From positions 67,781,034-67,845,033 of the forward strand of contig CM046303.1 of assembly GCA_025267735.1 (NCBI GenBank): DNA of 64,000 nt, in the 5' to 3' direction. The notes beneath the pieces were generated by a model. It worked only from the letters and a program-made list of their open reading frames with translations. It searched no databases and had not been told where the DNA came from. The stretch is from Mactra quadrangularis (taxonomy: Eukaryota; Mollusca; Bivalvia; Venerida; Mactridae). Numbering within the stretch: position 1 is the stretch's first letter; each line of letters begins with the position of its first letter. Positions 37,403-60,400 of the stretch are shown piece by piece. The translations under genes were made by a program, and so were the position numbers.

Positions 37403-40400
37403 AATTTACAATGTGCAATATATATCACCAAGGTTTTGATTATCTCACTCAGATACAAACATGTATTTTATACATTTATAAAAATTCCATCTCAAGTATG
37501 CTAACATATTCATAAATAAGAAATATGAGCAAACTTTCATTCCTTCATTTCATATTTTATAATTTAAAAATTGTGCATGCCATTTGACCACATTTTCCTC
37601 AGAATTTTCGAAGAAAATTTTAAAGTAAATAAATTTTCGGCTTTAGTGCAGGAAAATTAACTCTTTGAACAATTCTGAGAAAAAGAAACCTCTTTGGGTG
37701 TAAAATCTAATAAATGTATACTTGTTAATTAAAGATAAAAGTGGTAAAATTACTAACCAAAACATAAAAATAATTCAAAGCATAATAAATATCTACCTTA
37801 ATTTGTTTTATCAGAAAATGTGATAACCGACATGAATACTCCTTAGTTATATCATTCCATTGGTTTTTGATATTTTTATTACTTATTTTTTACATATTTT
37901 GTTACCATGGGTAAATAGTCATTTGTTCTTCAGTATGTTAACAAACTTGTGTGTTTCTTCAATGGTTTAATTCAATTTTTGTGTGGAGGATTTGAAGCTA
38001 TTAATCAATTTTCATGGGACCAATCAGGAATTTTTGTGAAAAGAAAGGTAGTTATTATTATAATTAATGATCAAGATTTGCTTGACAAAATAAGAATTTA
38101 GGAGAAAGAAAGGTAGAAATTAGTTCATGCATTACATTAAGTCATTAAAATATTTAGCTGGAAAGAAATCAGCAAAAGCAGGTGCTTGTTTTAGTTGTTT
38201 ACCTAATTATTTATTGTTCTAGATCACATGACTATAGACCCTGGTAACCTATATTTATATTTTGCTGCAGGATGGCTATTTTGATTTGTATCAATTATTT
38301 TATGTGTTTACTCCTAACATTTATACTCCGTTAAATCTATGCATATCATTAAATGACACAGTATACTCAGTATACACAAACTGCTAGCAAAAGTTACTGC
38401 ATAATAATTATTTCTGAAGTCTAACATGGGCACATGTGTTTTCACTCTATATGTAATGTTACAGCATTTATATTTTAATGCACACATTTTAATACACATG
38501 CATGGCTGCTATAATTGACTCCTTCATTTATAAAACTTAATATTCAGATTGTTAATTTTTCAATGTTGAAATCAAATTTACATTAGTTTTTTTTTTAATT
38601 TTGTTGTAGAATCAAATGTAAGCACTTGTTTTGATGTGCTAAAACACTTATTTATTTTGTAACATCAAAGCTTGTGTCCATGATTTATTCTTCAACAAAA
38701 TATGGAAAAAACATATGCTAATCTTATGACTCTAAAACTATAAATAAAATGGAAGTAATTTGCTGACACATAAATTCATTTAAATACAATTTTTGCCAAT
38801 ATACTATACACAGAAAAAATGTATGTAAAATTAAAGCTCATTTTATTTGAATATTGTATTGTTTGCTGAAAAAGTAAGAGCAGCATTGTTGAAGTAGTTT
38901 CATTGAGAAATATGAGCTGAATAGTTTTGACAAGATGACATGGCAAGTTAAAAGATAGTACGAGAGTTGACAATTCACAAAAATCATGTAAATATACGAT
39001 GTAATTAGTTGTTAGTAAAAGTTTATATATATTGTTACAGTTATGTTGAGCGTAGATTGTTATATATAGTTGCTTATCAGTCTCATTGAATATAATCTTA
39101 TACTTACATATAAATACACATTTGGAACACCTTGGCGATCTTCTACGATGATATGTCTCACACATCATAAGTGGTAGTAATACAACTAGTCAACTGGCCT
39201 GGAGAATAACTCACCGGCAAGTGGCAATATTATTGTTCATACATAGACGTGCCAAGTCAATACTTATAAACAAGTGGCCTGCTATTCTGTTAATACAACT
39301 TTATGAAGTCTTTTCTACTTCAAATGGTTGAGGATAATCTATGCATCCTTTTAAACATGACCTGCTGTCATTCTTACACACTTAAAAAAATAAGGTTAGC
39401 ACTGTTAAAAGCTTATTCAAAAATATTTACTAGAAGTACAATGTCTCACACATCATGATTAGTAGTTCTCAATTTATTTCAACAGAATCCACATTCAATG
39501 AAATTTAAGTTACTACAGAATCCATGTTAGAACTACCTGTCAATTACTTTCTTCGCATTATGATGTCTAAGGTATATTGACATCGAAAATTGCCAAGTAG
39601 TTCCGAATGATAAATACATTCCAAGAGTTATTGCCCTTTGGATAGAATGTTGTTCTGTGATGTTATTGTTAAAGTACTTGACATTGGTTAAATGTGTCAT
39701 GTCAGCAATATTTATCTTTTGTTATAACTTGTAAAACAAGTTCTACTTTCATTTTCCTTCAAAAGCTAGGGATCTATGAGCTTATAAATTAAAAAAAATA
39801 TGTACTCCTATTAGAATGGATGAGTTATCAATTAAAGGCCCCAACAATTTTGACCTATGACTACATACAAAACTCATATTTGGATGAATCTTCTATTTAT
39901 CAATAATTTTATGTATAATATATATACATGTAAGTCTTGAGCAGTACTTAATTACCATAATTGTACTGTTTTTACATTACTTACTAGTAACATGATCACA
40001 ATAAACAAACTGAGCTTGGTGATTGACTAACATGTCTTCAGATCATTTGTAAGTCTATTTTGGGTTTGATACAGTAATAAGCAATAAAATAAGGCCAAAT
40101 GTTTTATCTTTAAGTTTATGCCTCAAGCCCAAAAACAGATTTACTGTGAAATGAAAAGTGTCTAATATTACCAGACACAATAAAAATATGTCAAATTATT
40201 CTTATATTACATGTAAAGTTCTTTTGTCTTTTGTTACTGAAGCCTAAAGAATTAAAGTGTTTGAATATGGAATTGTAAGAAAAACTTATATAAATATGAG
40301 TAAGTCCAACTAGTGTGTACAATGTGACCATGGCATGTAGTCTCATACAGGGACTTATAGGGGTGGCTATGTTGATAAATATTGGTGACTACAATATTAT

Positions 40401-42424
40401 AAAATAAATAGATTCAAATCAGAGAGTAGGGGCAACATTTTGATTATTTCTAACAAATATTTGTGTCTTCTAATTTAAAATTGCAATCATTGAAGCAATA
40501 TACTTCTATGAAATTAATCAATAAAACTTAAGAAATTATTAAAATTAAAGAAAATATTACAGAACTTTAATAGCATGGGAACTTTACTTCAGGTTAAGCG
40601 AAAATACATACCGGTACTTTTTGGGAGGTGAAGTGGGCACAACTTTCAGCCCCAAAGGGGCTTGAAAAAAATACTACTCCTAAAAGTACATATAAGAGAC
40701 TAATGCCAGTGGTTACAGTATAATTGTTAAGAGAGATTTTTACCATATATTTTAGAGTTTGCCCAGTGGCAGCTATAGATCCCCCAGTTCTCCCATTGTA
40801 TACATATATAGATAAAATATTGCTATAAGAATACATTGTATTACATGTAATAATTGTTATCACTAGTTTATAGATATTAAAATCAACAAGCAAGTCAACA
40901 TTTGTGTTGTTCAATCATTTCTTTCCTTTTCAGTTTTTATCATCATTGGAAACACGTGGTACTCATAATTTTATGTTTTGAGTTTAATTGTTGATGAATA
41001 AGACACAGGGATACTGAATAAATATCCATGCTCTGAACTGAATCATAATCATGACCTTCAAGTCATAAGCAGACATTCGACCAAGTTGCCATAAAAGTTA
41101 GCTAAAAAGAAGGAGAATACATGTGCTGTATAATACCTCAGCTACATAGAACCCCTCCTTGCCAGAATTTTTCCACTAATTTTTGAAGCTAAAATGCCCA
41201 TGAGAAAATCTAAGGATGCAAACACACAATTCTTAATTCGTCAATTGTAAAATATGGAAAATTACATATAGGTTTAAATGATGCCAACTCTTCTATTTAA
41301 ATCACTAAAATAAGAATAAATCATAGTAATATATTCTTCAAAACAACCTTTATTTATATAAGAGTATAGTGAACCTTTCCATGACTTTACCTGTTATAAT
41401 ATTTAACAAAATATTTAACAAAGTTTAAAGTTACAGTAATTCCCACAAACAATCTATTCACAAAAGAGTACAAATCATGAAAAATGGTTATACATGTATA
41501 CCATTCAAACAAAAAGTTTACATAGAGAACGGTCAATCTGTTTAATATTTCTATTCGACCATCATTCCTATAAATTAGATTTTTAACTCAAGTTGATGGG
41601 TTTTTCCAGCAGAAAAACTTGATTTGTACTGGATGTACCTGTGCAAAACAAATTTAAAATACATGTGTGTGTACACATAACAATATATTTTTTTCTTAGT
41701 AGCATATAATGTGTAAAATAACTTAGCTCAGCATAGATGCATCTGATACAAACCAACCTTATCAGCTGGAATAACCCTAAAAATTTTATTTCTAAATATG
41801 AACTGACAACTGTTACATTTAATATATTGTTCATATTACTGTTCATCAATAATATCAGCTAAACTTGACAAGTTCATTAACATAAATATAAACTTTACAC
41901 GTCAATGTAACAACTGAAATTATGTATCTAATTGTACTTAAAGTAAAATCAAATCAATTTATCAATTTTTACCAAATAGAATCATATGAACAAGTTTTAA
42001 GTTTAAGTCTGTAAGTATTACAAAACAGAAAAAAGTCATGAAGTGCTACATGTATGTACATATAAAATCACACGACCATTTTATATACATGTAAGTTTTT
42101 TGTAGATCAGACCAGCTGATACAATCAAGACATCTTACAACAGTAGTGTATAATCTAGACTTCAGAACAAGGCAGAGAGGCAAAAATAAGCGCTGGGCGT
42201 ATCAGAAGGTTGAAGTTTTAAAGTATCCATTTCTGCATAGGGGGAAGCAAAAAGGGTGTGACTTCCTGCAATTTTGTTTTAGAATAATCACAAATAATAT
42301 TATAGTATTTATCTAACTTTCAAAAACCACAATTCTAGAATAGTTACATGTTCTTGCAAGAACAAATGACAATATACATTGTTCCACAATAAACATATAG
42401 GCTACTGTCAAATGATACACACAT

Positions 42425-42430
42425 TTTATT
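42425..42430 (-). terminator. Candidate poly(A) signal for WDR45
   Basis: TTTATT on the plus strand (AATAAA on the minus strand) lies about 460 bases beyond the WDR45 stop codon. It is the nearest canonical signal I noticed; others exist further downstream. Confidence 0.35.
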
Positions 42431-42891
42431 AAATAACCTAGACATTTAAAATGTATGCCTAAATATTACTCAATGACAAAATATATGTATATGTGATGTA
42501 TATTACAAGCATAATATTTATGTATGATAAAATATTGAAGTAAAACCATTTACATGTATTCTATGTACATGACTGATTGTGTGCTTTGTACAATTGTTTA
42601 AATATCCAGGACAGCATTCCTTCATAAGTCTTAAATTAAAACACAAAGACAAACTCAGACTTTCAAATTCAATATTTGTCCTTCATCTGAGTTACTTAGT
42701 CAAATGAATCAAACATGTATACTGACTAAATCTACCAAATTCAGAATTCTCTCTACGTCTAAGTTCATCCAAATGAATTGAACACTGACTCAAACTTTCA
42801 ATTTAATATTCTCAGTTGGTCCATGTACGTCCAATGAATCCTAGGTTTGGTTACATGTAATATCAAGAGTCTATTAAAAAATCTTCATGTT

Positions 42892-52286
<9,395 letters not shown>

Positions 52287-52328
52287 GTTGAAATATTTCT
52301 ATACAATCCCATTGGTGGAGCTGTCAAC
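52287..52328 (-). other. WDR45: WDR45 5' UTR part of exon 1, with upstream acceptor
   Basis: On the minus strand, a TTTAATGCAG acceptor precedes 42 untranslated bases (GTTGACAGCTCCACC onward) before the ATG. This suggests a separate noncoding first exon; a donor candidate lies at 54,154. Confidence 0.45.
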
Positions 52329-52620
52329 CTGCATTAAATGAACAGCTACATATGATAATTATCATGATTATACACAGTAACACAACATATAAATTTTATT
52401 TCAAAACATCCAGGATACCCACGGCCGAACCATTATCATTTATCAATGTCAACCCTGGATATCTGACAATGATTTTATAGATGACACTGAGAGTGGTTGA
52501 CTTGTAATGTAAACAGGAGTCTATCTATCTTACTTTACTGCTTATGCTCACATTTGACCATTCTGGTAGGTAGTCTTAAAAATATGACAATGAATTAATT
52601 TATCATTCTGACATTTCACA

Positions 52621-52623
<3 letters not shown>

Positions 52624-52659
<36 letters not shown>

Positions 52660-52678
52660 TGAGAGAGAGTGAGAGAGT
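52624..52678 (+). repeat. GA-dinucleotide microsatellite
   Basis: About 55 bases of GAGAGA with a few GGGAGAGAGT interruptions. The matching minus-strand frame rich in Ser and Leu is compositional. Confidence 0.9.
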
Positions 52679-53216
52679 ACTCAGAGTTGAAGTCATATAA
52701 TTTGATATAAACAACTGGCAACATACATGTAACATCAAAAGCAAACAATGCCCATTCTTTCATAAACATATTGTCATAACATCAAAACACCAAATAAAAT
52801 GGTCAAAGAAAACAAAACAAAACGTATGTTTATCCTCAATTGGAATATTGTTCCAGTCTGGAGTCAAAAATACCTAATACATAAACTTAAAATGGTCCAG
52901 TGTTTTTTACAGGGTCAAAATTGTTGAGGCCACACTTGACCCCCATGTTCAAACATTAGAAGGTCAAATGGATGTCTAACTAATGTTAAATGCTAGAAAT
53001 TTGTTTTATGGTTGTCTTCGACTTAAGAACTTCGACCGACTCTCGAAACGAGTAATATCACCACAAAAATCTGAGTCAGTAGCATGATAAAGAAATTTTT
53101 TTTTTTCTATATACGACTACTGTTGATATCTGAAAATTAAGTTATTTATACCACCTTTTAACTTGTTTCCTTATCATATCCAGTGGTTATCAAAATTCTC
53201 AATCTAGATCTCTAGT

Positions 53217-53640
53217 TCATGGTCTACTTTGTCCCATGGTCTGCTTTGTCTCATGGTCCGATTTGTTTCATGGTCTACTCTGTCCCTTGGTCCGCTTTGT
53301 CTCATGGTCTGCTTTGTCGTTGTCTACTTTGTCATGGTCTGCTTTGTCTCATGGTCTACTTTGTCATGGTCCTCTTTGTCTCATGGTCCACTTTGTTTCA
53401 TGGTCTGCTTTGTCTCATGGTCCACGTTGTCTCATGGTCCACTTTGTCTCATGGTCCACTTTGTTTCATGGTCTGCTTTGTCTCATGGTCCACTTTGTTT
53501 CATGGTCTGCTTTGTCTCATGGTCCACGTTGTCTCATGGTCCACTTTGTCTCATGGTCCACTTTGTCTCATGGTTTGCTTTGACTCATGGTTCACTTGGT
53601 CCTGATAATGGACCGCTTTGTCTGATGGTCTGCTTGGTCC
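53217..53640 (+). repeat. 17-bp minisatellite, about 25 copies
   Basis: The unit is CATGGTCYACTTTGTCT with C/T and CCA/TCT/CTG variants and a few 16- or 11-base units. No unit has a stop on the plus strand, so all three forward frames are open for 115-193 codons. They encode repeating HGLLCLMVCFVSWS-type peptides. It probably lies in the first WDR45 intron. I consider it non-coding. Confidence 0.9.
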
Positions 53641-54154
53641 GCGTTGTTCAAAGTCAAGGTCCGCTTCATCTAAAAATATGGACCTCTTTGTCCCTAAGTA
53701 TGGTCCGCACATTAAAGCTGACAAAAAGTGGGCCTAAAATGCAAACACACCCTCTGGAGAAAACACCGATGGTCCAAAGATCCACTGCTCGCTACATATT
53801 CAATGATTAATCATACTCATAGTCATAAACAAGAAATGTTTCATCCATGATATAAAATTTAAATTGGAAAACATTTGCGGAGCAAGAAAATCTCACTACA
53901 ATCAAAGTTGATTTTATGGCAGTTATAACTTGATGTTGATGAAGTCCTACATTGTTTACAAATTCAAGCAACTTTCAGGAGTCTACTTTCGGTTTGACAA
54001 ATGAAATCATGTTCGTGAAAATATGTCATAAATCAAGAAAATTCGACTAGAAATTAATTAAGAAAAAAAATTTGTGATCTCAAACAATTATAGAATGACG
54101 TAAACAATCAAAATCTTACCAAATTAACTATTATTTATTACATGCGCAGTTTAC

Positions 54155-54383
54155 CTTGCATTTTGTAGAATATGAGGCCGGGAACCAGACCATTTTTGCC
54201 AAAAAAAGTTTGAACGAAATAATATAATTACTTTTTTGTAACACTCTACGTAATCTGTTTTAATTTTTATCCAATTGTATCAGATATATTTTATTGAGAT
54301 ATTTCATGCAAAATTAATATTGTTACGAAATTTTAATCTAAATTAATCAAATATTATTTTCGTCTAAGACCGTACAATTCAAA
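54155..54383. promoter_or_regulatory. Candidate bidirectional promoter between WDR45 and RBM22
   Basis: On the minus strand a good donor (CAAAATGCAAG|GTAAAC, at 54,155/54,154) fits a noncoding first WDR45 exon that would splice to the acceptor at 52,329. RBM22 starts at 54,384 on the plus strand. The two transcription units would thus start within about 230 bases. There is no TATA box at a fixed place and no CpG-rich stretch; the region is AT-rich. Inferred from layout only. Confidence 0.4.
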
Positions 54384-54437
54384 ATGGCGACTGCGAAAGG
54401 AGCAAACACGTACAACAGACAAAATTGGGAGGATTCT
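54384..54437 (+). CDS. RBM22: RBM22 coding exon 1
   Basis: Encodes [18 protein letters not shown]. The start context AAAATGGCG is good, and the motif is at the right distance from the N-terminus for the family. The donor is GATTCT|GTAAGT, phase 0. Confidence 0.95.
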
Positions 54438-57400
54438 GTAAGTTTACGATGCAAGATCTTCACTATTCATTGTATATTTACTACATTAAAAGTAACTTTA
54501 ATGAAAACAATGTTTGATTTTTCTTGTCCATTTTGTTTTAGCTTTAAATTCAATGTAGAAATCGAGCCGAATTATGACCATTGTGGCAATTAGTGGGTGG
54601 GGTAATTTACCTTGATCAGTGATGGCCTTACTGTGAGCAGTGCTCATGTTGGCTCAATTGAATCCAGTTTTTTTACGAAATAAAACTATAGTTATAATCC
54701 TGGCAAGTCCCCCGCAGCAGTTTTCAATATACGGAAATGAAAATTTGCAATCCTTTCGATCTTATGTCATGATCATGATCATTTAGATGCTTGACTATGT
54801 AAATTAGGTTATGATACCTGTTTTCGCTTATCAAGAAATAATTGATATTTTCTTCTGGTACACAGTAGCTACACACACGTTATCACAATAATTATCTAAA
54901 TAAATCATTACATTTCGTGATTTGTTTAGCTGAATTGAAGTAAAACAAATAAAGTCGCACATACAGTCCCTTCTAATCGACTCAGATGTCAGAGTTAAGT
55001 AGTATACATTGTACCTAGAATGACAATGTAAGCCAACATGTTATTGAAACTAGCGTCATATCCCCGTATATTAAACATCCCGTTAGTGTTAGTTTATTAT
55101 AAATATCCAAAATGGCGAGTGTAATGACGAAAGGATAAGTCGCGACGGAAATTTTCGTTTATTTTGAGTAATAATGAATATTATCAAGTGGACTGACGTT
55201 TTTAAGCTGAAACATACGTATGCTGTAAGACTTCCATAACTCTTGTCTGCCTTGCATGGGTTGTCTTCAGTTACGGAACTTCTGTTACTCTAGACGAATG
55301 TCAGACGATCCGTCCCCAGACCCAGTCACATCCGTCCTTGGACGATTCATCCTTGGACGATCCATCCCCAATTTGGGGACGGAGCGTCTAAAGAATGTTA
55401 GGATGATTCGTCCCCTTATGAGTATAGCACAATGAGTATTATTCATACGAACTGATATAATATATGTGTATTCTGTGTTTATTCTTTTATTTTTACATTA
55501 TTTTATATATCTTTTTTTTAATTTCATACAAAATTACGACACAAAGAACAGCAAATTTAATTTCATAAACATGGTATACTGGAATAAAGCTCAAGTACTA
55601 TGCATTGTTGAATAAAGATGTATTTTAATAAACATGATTAATACAAAAACAATTCATTGTTACAAGTTGAAAAAATAAAAATGTAAGCAATAGACCTTGG
55701 ATTTATATTGACAAATAATGCTATTTTCGAATCGAGTATTCTTGTGTAATTAAGTTTATGTTCAGTTCTGATCAATTATATATTTATTATTATTTTCAAC
55801 CCTAATAAATGGATTTGTATGTGAAGAACAATAGTCAATATGCATTTACACAAATGTAAAATATTCCTTTTTATTTCGTTTGATGTTTTATTTTAGCAAC
55901 TTAATTATAGCAATTATATGAACATGTTACATCAGTGTTCGCGTTTACGCCGTAAACATATCTATTTACGCATAAAAATCGCCGGGGACGAAAAAAAATC
56001 AAGGACGTTTCGTCCCTGGGACGAAACGCTTTTCCATGGGAAATATGACACTTTTAGAGCTGTTTTGCGATATAACCGTAGTAAATGGATTTTTTCGTTC
56101 GATAAAAATGACCTGTTCGATGTTTAAGTGCATTTCACATTGGTTTAATCGATTTATTTCTCATTGGGCGAAGTTTATCGTTCACGAAAGTTAACTGGAA
56201 GCAAGTGCGATGAAGCCGCGTTTCGATAACGCATCTTGCGTAGCAACCACAAAATGGCCGCGCCGCCAATCAAGAAAGTTAAACACAGTCGCCATTCCAA
56301 GAATCTGGGCTATTAGATAAAGAATTTAAAGACTGGTCCTTATCAAGACATAAAAATGCAATTTTAATTTCCGGTCTCATGTTTCGACGCACATATATTT
56401 CAATGACATCTTTGTTTTGATCATACCAGTGCAATCTTGTATGACGTCACTGATAGCGTGGCTACACTTTGCAATTAAGATGAATGTGCTTTATGATTAA
56501 AATTTAAAAAAAAGAGATGCACTTATAAAATTATCTAAGTTTACTTCTTTCGTGGTCAATTTTCCAATATCTTACCAATGCAAAATTGCCAAACATCTTT
56601 GCATGTCGATTTTTGCAATTATAAGCGTGGGAATATTTTTCATTCTCGGTCGATTAAACACACGTCTATTTTTAGAAACCATGCAATAGGCATGCGAAAA
56701 AAAATGTTACAAGGTAAAAAATCACGCTTTAGAAAGCTGTACTCGTTATATTGTCCACGAACGCTTATCAGATTTTAATTGCCTGACCGTCATATATATA
56801 TGTTCATTTGATTCAATGCTTTTAAATATTATGTTATTCAAAATTTTACTTAATTATCTTGTAGAATGTAGGGGTAATTATTTTGTTACCTGATTTTGAT
56901 ATGTGCCGGGTTCGTTTTTTCAGAAGGAAAAAAATATTGACATGCTATTTTTTTCATTTGTCTAAAAAATAGTACTTGGATATTTTTGCATCATGTAACA
57001 GACTGAGTGCTCGCAGTAATAATTTTGCTTTTTCCATGTTTCATTACAGTTGATTTTTTAGTATATGGATGCTGCAATGGCCCTTGGTTACAATCAAAAT
57101 TTAACCATTTTCGGCGAGTGTTATGTCCTTGAAAATGTTCAAAAATGTACAAAAGGAATGAAATCATCGATTTTTAGTTGTAATTTGCTGTCTTCTCTGA
57201 AATCACATGATATACACATTTTGTTGCCTTAAGTGCATCAAAACAAATGACACCAGGATAAGCATCAACATTTTTATAATTCTGGACTCATCACATTTGA
57301 ATTGGGACTCAATATATTTTACACCACTGAGTCCCGGGGACTTGGTGAAATTTGGAAAAATCGCGAACACTGTTACATTGTTACAAATTTAAGATGTGTT

Positions 57401-60400
57401 CAATTTAATGAGATTGATGAATATGAATAAAATAAAATTAATTTTAAAATGTTTGTTTTATTTTCATATTTGTATCACATTATAGTAATTTTGATATAGA
57501 TCTATGTCACGTCCATTTCGATGAATACTTACTTCCAGGGCTTTTTCAGCCTATCTCACGGGGCCGATATTCGGCCCCGTTCCCAATGCCAAATAACGAC
57601 CATTTTTCCCAATTTCAAGACAAAAATTCCCAATCTCGTTGAATAATTCCCCTTTGAACAAGATGCCTTTGGACTTAACAAAAGAAATCACGAAATTTCA
57701 ACTTTGGATCGTTTGTTTACTTTTAATCGGTGACCCATGAAATCCGCTATCCGTGAAAATCATTAGTGAAATTTATTCGCCGCACTGCGGGTTATTCAAC
57801 GTAAAATAACAGTCAAAACTTAACAATTTTGTCATCAATTTACCTTTTAATAGCCTTTATTAAGTTTATAATGCACAAACTTATGTTCTATTGTTAGAAA
57901 CGAAATTACACGAACCATTACGATGTATTGTCATATATTTTCGCGACCACCGCAAGATCGCAAATTCGTTTGAAACATTTTTGATCCGCGTTTGTTATAA
58001 AATAAATATTTGTTTATATTTTTCATCTTGATTAAACGATAGTTGCCTCAGGGAGCGACACAAACAAAAATTTGATTCCGTTTTCGTGCGTGTGCTCTCA
58101 AAATAAACCCTAAATAACTGTGATTTTCTATTTTGTCAACAACATCTTAACTGGTTTAGTTTTAAGAATTTTCGTCTGACCGATCTGCTTGTGTTTTAAA
58201 ACAAACAGTTACAAAATTGTTTGATTTAACTCCAATACACATCGGCAGAACCCATTGTGAAGTATAGTTCAATACTGTAACTTTCATTGGTTACCAACTT
58301 ACCAGGGATGCACTAAAATGTTTTTGAAAATTCAAGGTCTCAGACATATTTCATTATGTTTAAAAATAACTTATCTTTTTTCATATTATTTTACTTGTAA
58401 GAGAGCATGGAATTTAAGTAATAAAGTACAATCAAAATAATGAATACATGAGAATTTGCAATGAATACTTTACTGAATTGTCAGAACAAACTCTTGAAGG
58501 GCACTGCAACACCTTCAGAGACACCAAAGCAATTTTTTATGCATACTGTATAAAGATTTATTGCAGAAAAATTAATTAATGAAATTTCCAAATTGGTTTG
58601 AATTGTCGATATTTTTTCCCAAATCTGACTATTTACCGCGTTAAAAATTCCCAATTTGGGCGGGGGCCTTTTTCCCAAAACCCCCTGAAAAAGCCCTGAC
58701 TTCAAACATGCAGGAATGTATTGAAATAAAACATCAATTGGCAAAATCTAATTAAAAGAAGAATATCTGTACATAAATCTTCGTATAAAATCAATTCCCA
58801 TTTACACTTATATAAAATGGGGACGAATCGTCTAAACTCTGATATTTTGGGGACGGATCGTCCAAGGACGAATGTGACTGGGGACGGATCGTCTAGAGGG
58901 AGAATAGTCTTGGGGACGGATCGTCTGTATACCCTCTAGACCCTGTGTCTAGAATTACAGTATCGTAACTGTAGCCACTGCCTTTCAAAAATATACATTT
59001 TTAGTCCCTTCAAATTTATTTGCCTTCGTTTTCCATTTCGTGTTCAAACAGCTTTTGAAAGAGAGCATGCTTCGACTGAAGAACTCGATGGATTATTCTA
59101 ATTGTTAGTAATTCTGTTGCTGAATATAATTTTTATTATTATTTTTATTATGTTTGATCAAATGTAGATGACATACAGTTTTTGTTTAATTTGAATTAGT
59201 AACTTTAATATTTATTTTTTTCAGGAATTTCCCATTTTATGTCAAACATGCCTTGGTGACAATCCATATTTGAGAATGGTAAGTATTGTTTAAAAAATTG
59301 TTTTTATTTGAAAGAGTTCAGTTTGACACATCCTCTACTTTTGTTGCTTTGAATGTAGCATTCATTTTCATAAGCAGGGCACTATACAACTTACAAGTTT
59401 TGGGGACTGGTACCCATACCCTCAGAAAGGGGAATTTTGCATCAATTAAAGACAATATGGGGAATTTTCAGTCACCTCATAAATGTGTACAGTTGAGACT
59501 TTTACCAGTCACATTTACTCTTAACAGTTTTCTACCATTGATTTGAATAGCTAGTATAGATTGTTACTGCAGAATGACATGAAAAAAAATGATATTTTAA
59601 AGGGAAATTTTATCTGAGATAGGGGAAAAGACCATATAATTTTGAGTGGGGAATGGGGCCCATATTCGGCCCCAAAATATGCCAAACGAGTGCCCTGATT
59701 AGTCAACCATTTTGGCAACCATAGTTTCAGTCATGCGGCTCCAAATAAGAGGAATGCCCTTCTGGACTCGCTCAAGTGTGCCCAGTCTCTGAATATTTGT
59801 TTTTAAGAAAAAGTAAAAACTTACATGACTTGTTTAAGAACAACTATGGTCACTAAATCGATCACTGATTCTTAAATAAGTATTCATTTGTGTTGATTTT
59901 TTGCTATCATTTTTGTATTTTTATAAGTACATCTCTTGTCCATTTTTAACTTTTATTCCTGAATTATGAGTATAATTCATAATTGTGAAGCGCTTTAGGA
60001 CATATTTCAATATGAAATGAGCAATATTATAAAAATAAAAATAAACTTTCTTGCTTGGACTACTAGAATATTGCTAAGATCATTAAGATATAAGTTGTGT
60101 TTCAGGCTACCACTATCAAGTCTTTATTTCACAGAATGCACATGGTGTCCTGTGTTATTATCATATTTGAAATACATTGACCATTCTAGAACTCTGACAG
60201 AAAAAGACATGGAGGACTGAAAAATAAGGCCCGCATTGGGAAACGTGATATCGATGTATCACTGATTCTTGACAGACGATCTGATATCGATTTGGACTAT
60301 CAATCTAGCATTTTATAAAGCTATAAACTTTTTTTAATTATATTTTTGAGTTTTCATGTATTCTGTAAAGTATTTAAACAAGAAAATACAGTTTTTTATG

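Larger units (their letters stand above)
32920..42424. other. Convergent intergenic spacer
   Basis: Lies between the 3' ends of SLC5A7 (+) and WDR45 (-). No protein-coding exon is recognised on either strand. The longest open frame (38,776-39,168, minus, 130 codons) is AT-rich without motifs. The spacer contains two MITE copies, a SINE head and tail fragment, a 15-bp minisatellite and diverged 45-base-scale repeats near 33,690-33,850. The rest shows nothing I can name. Confidence 0.55.
55268..58971. mobile_element. 3.7-kb foldback-type element with repetitive inverted ends
   Basis: Left end (55,268-~55,412) and right end (~58,817-58,971) are inverted copies of an end built from several GGGGACGRATCGTC-type modules. 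The left has AGACGATCCGTCCCCAGACC and the right GACTGGGGACGGATCGTCTA. The outermost CAGTTACG and CGTAACTG also match. Two further TIR elements are nested inside. No transposase is seen. It lies in RBM22 intron 1. Confidence 0.7.

Noticed and set aside
38776..39168. 130-codon minus-strand open frame as a gene
   Set aside because: AT-rich, no family motif, no plausible splice context, and similar frames occur by chance in this composition.
53219..53810. Open frames up to 193 codons with HGLLCLMV-type repeats
   Set aside because: Artefact of a 17-bp minisatellite open in all forward frames; no splice signals or homology.
58481..58744. 87-codon minus-strand frame with [12 protein letters not shown] as a gene
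   Set aside because: It spans the end of a TIR transposon into flanking DNA and is read from subterminal repeat sequence.
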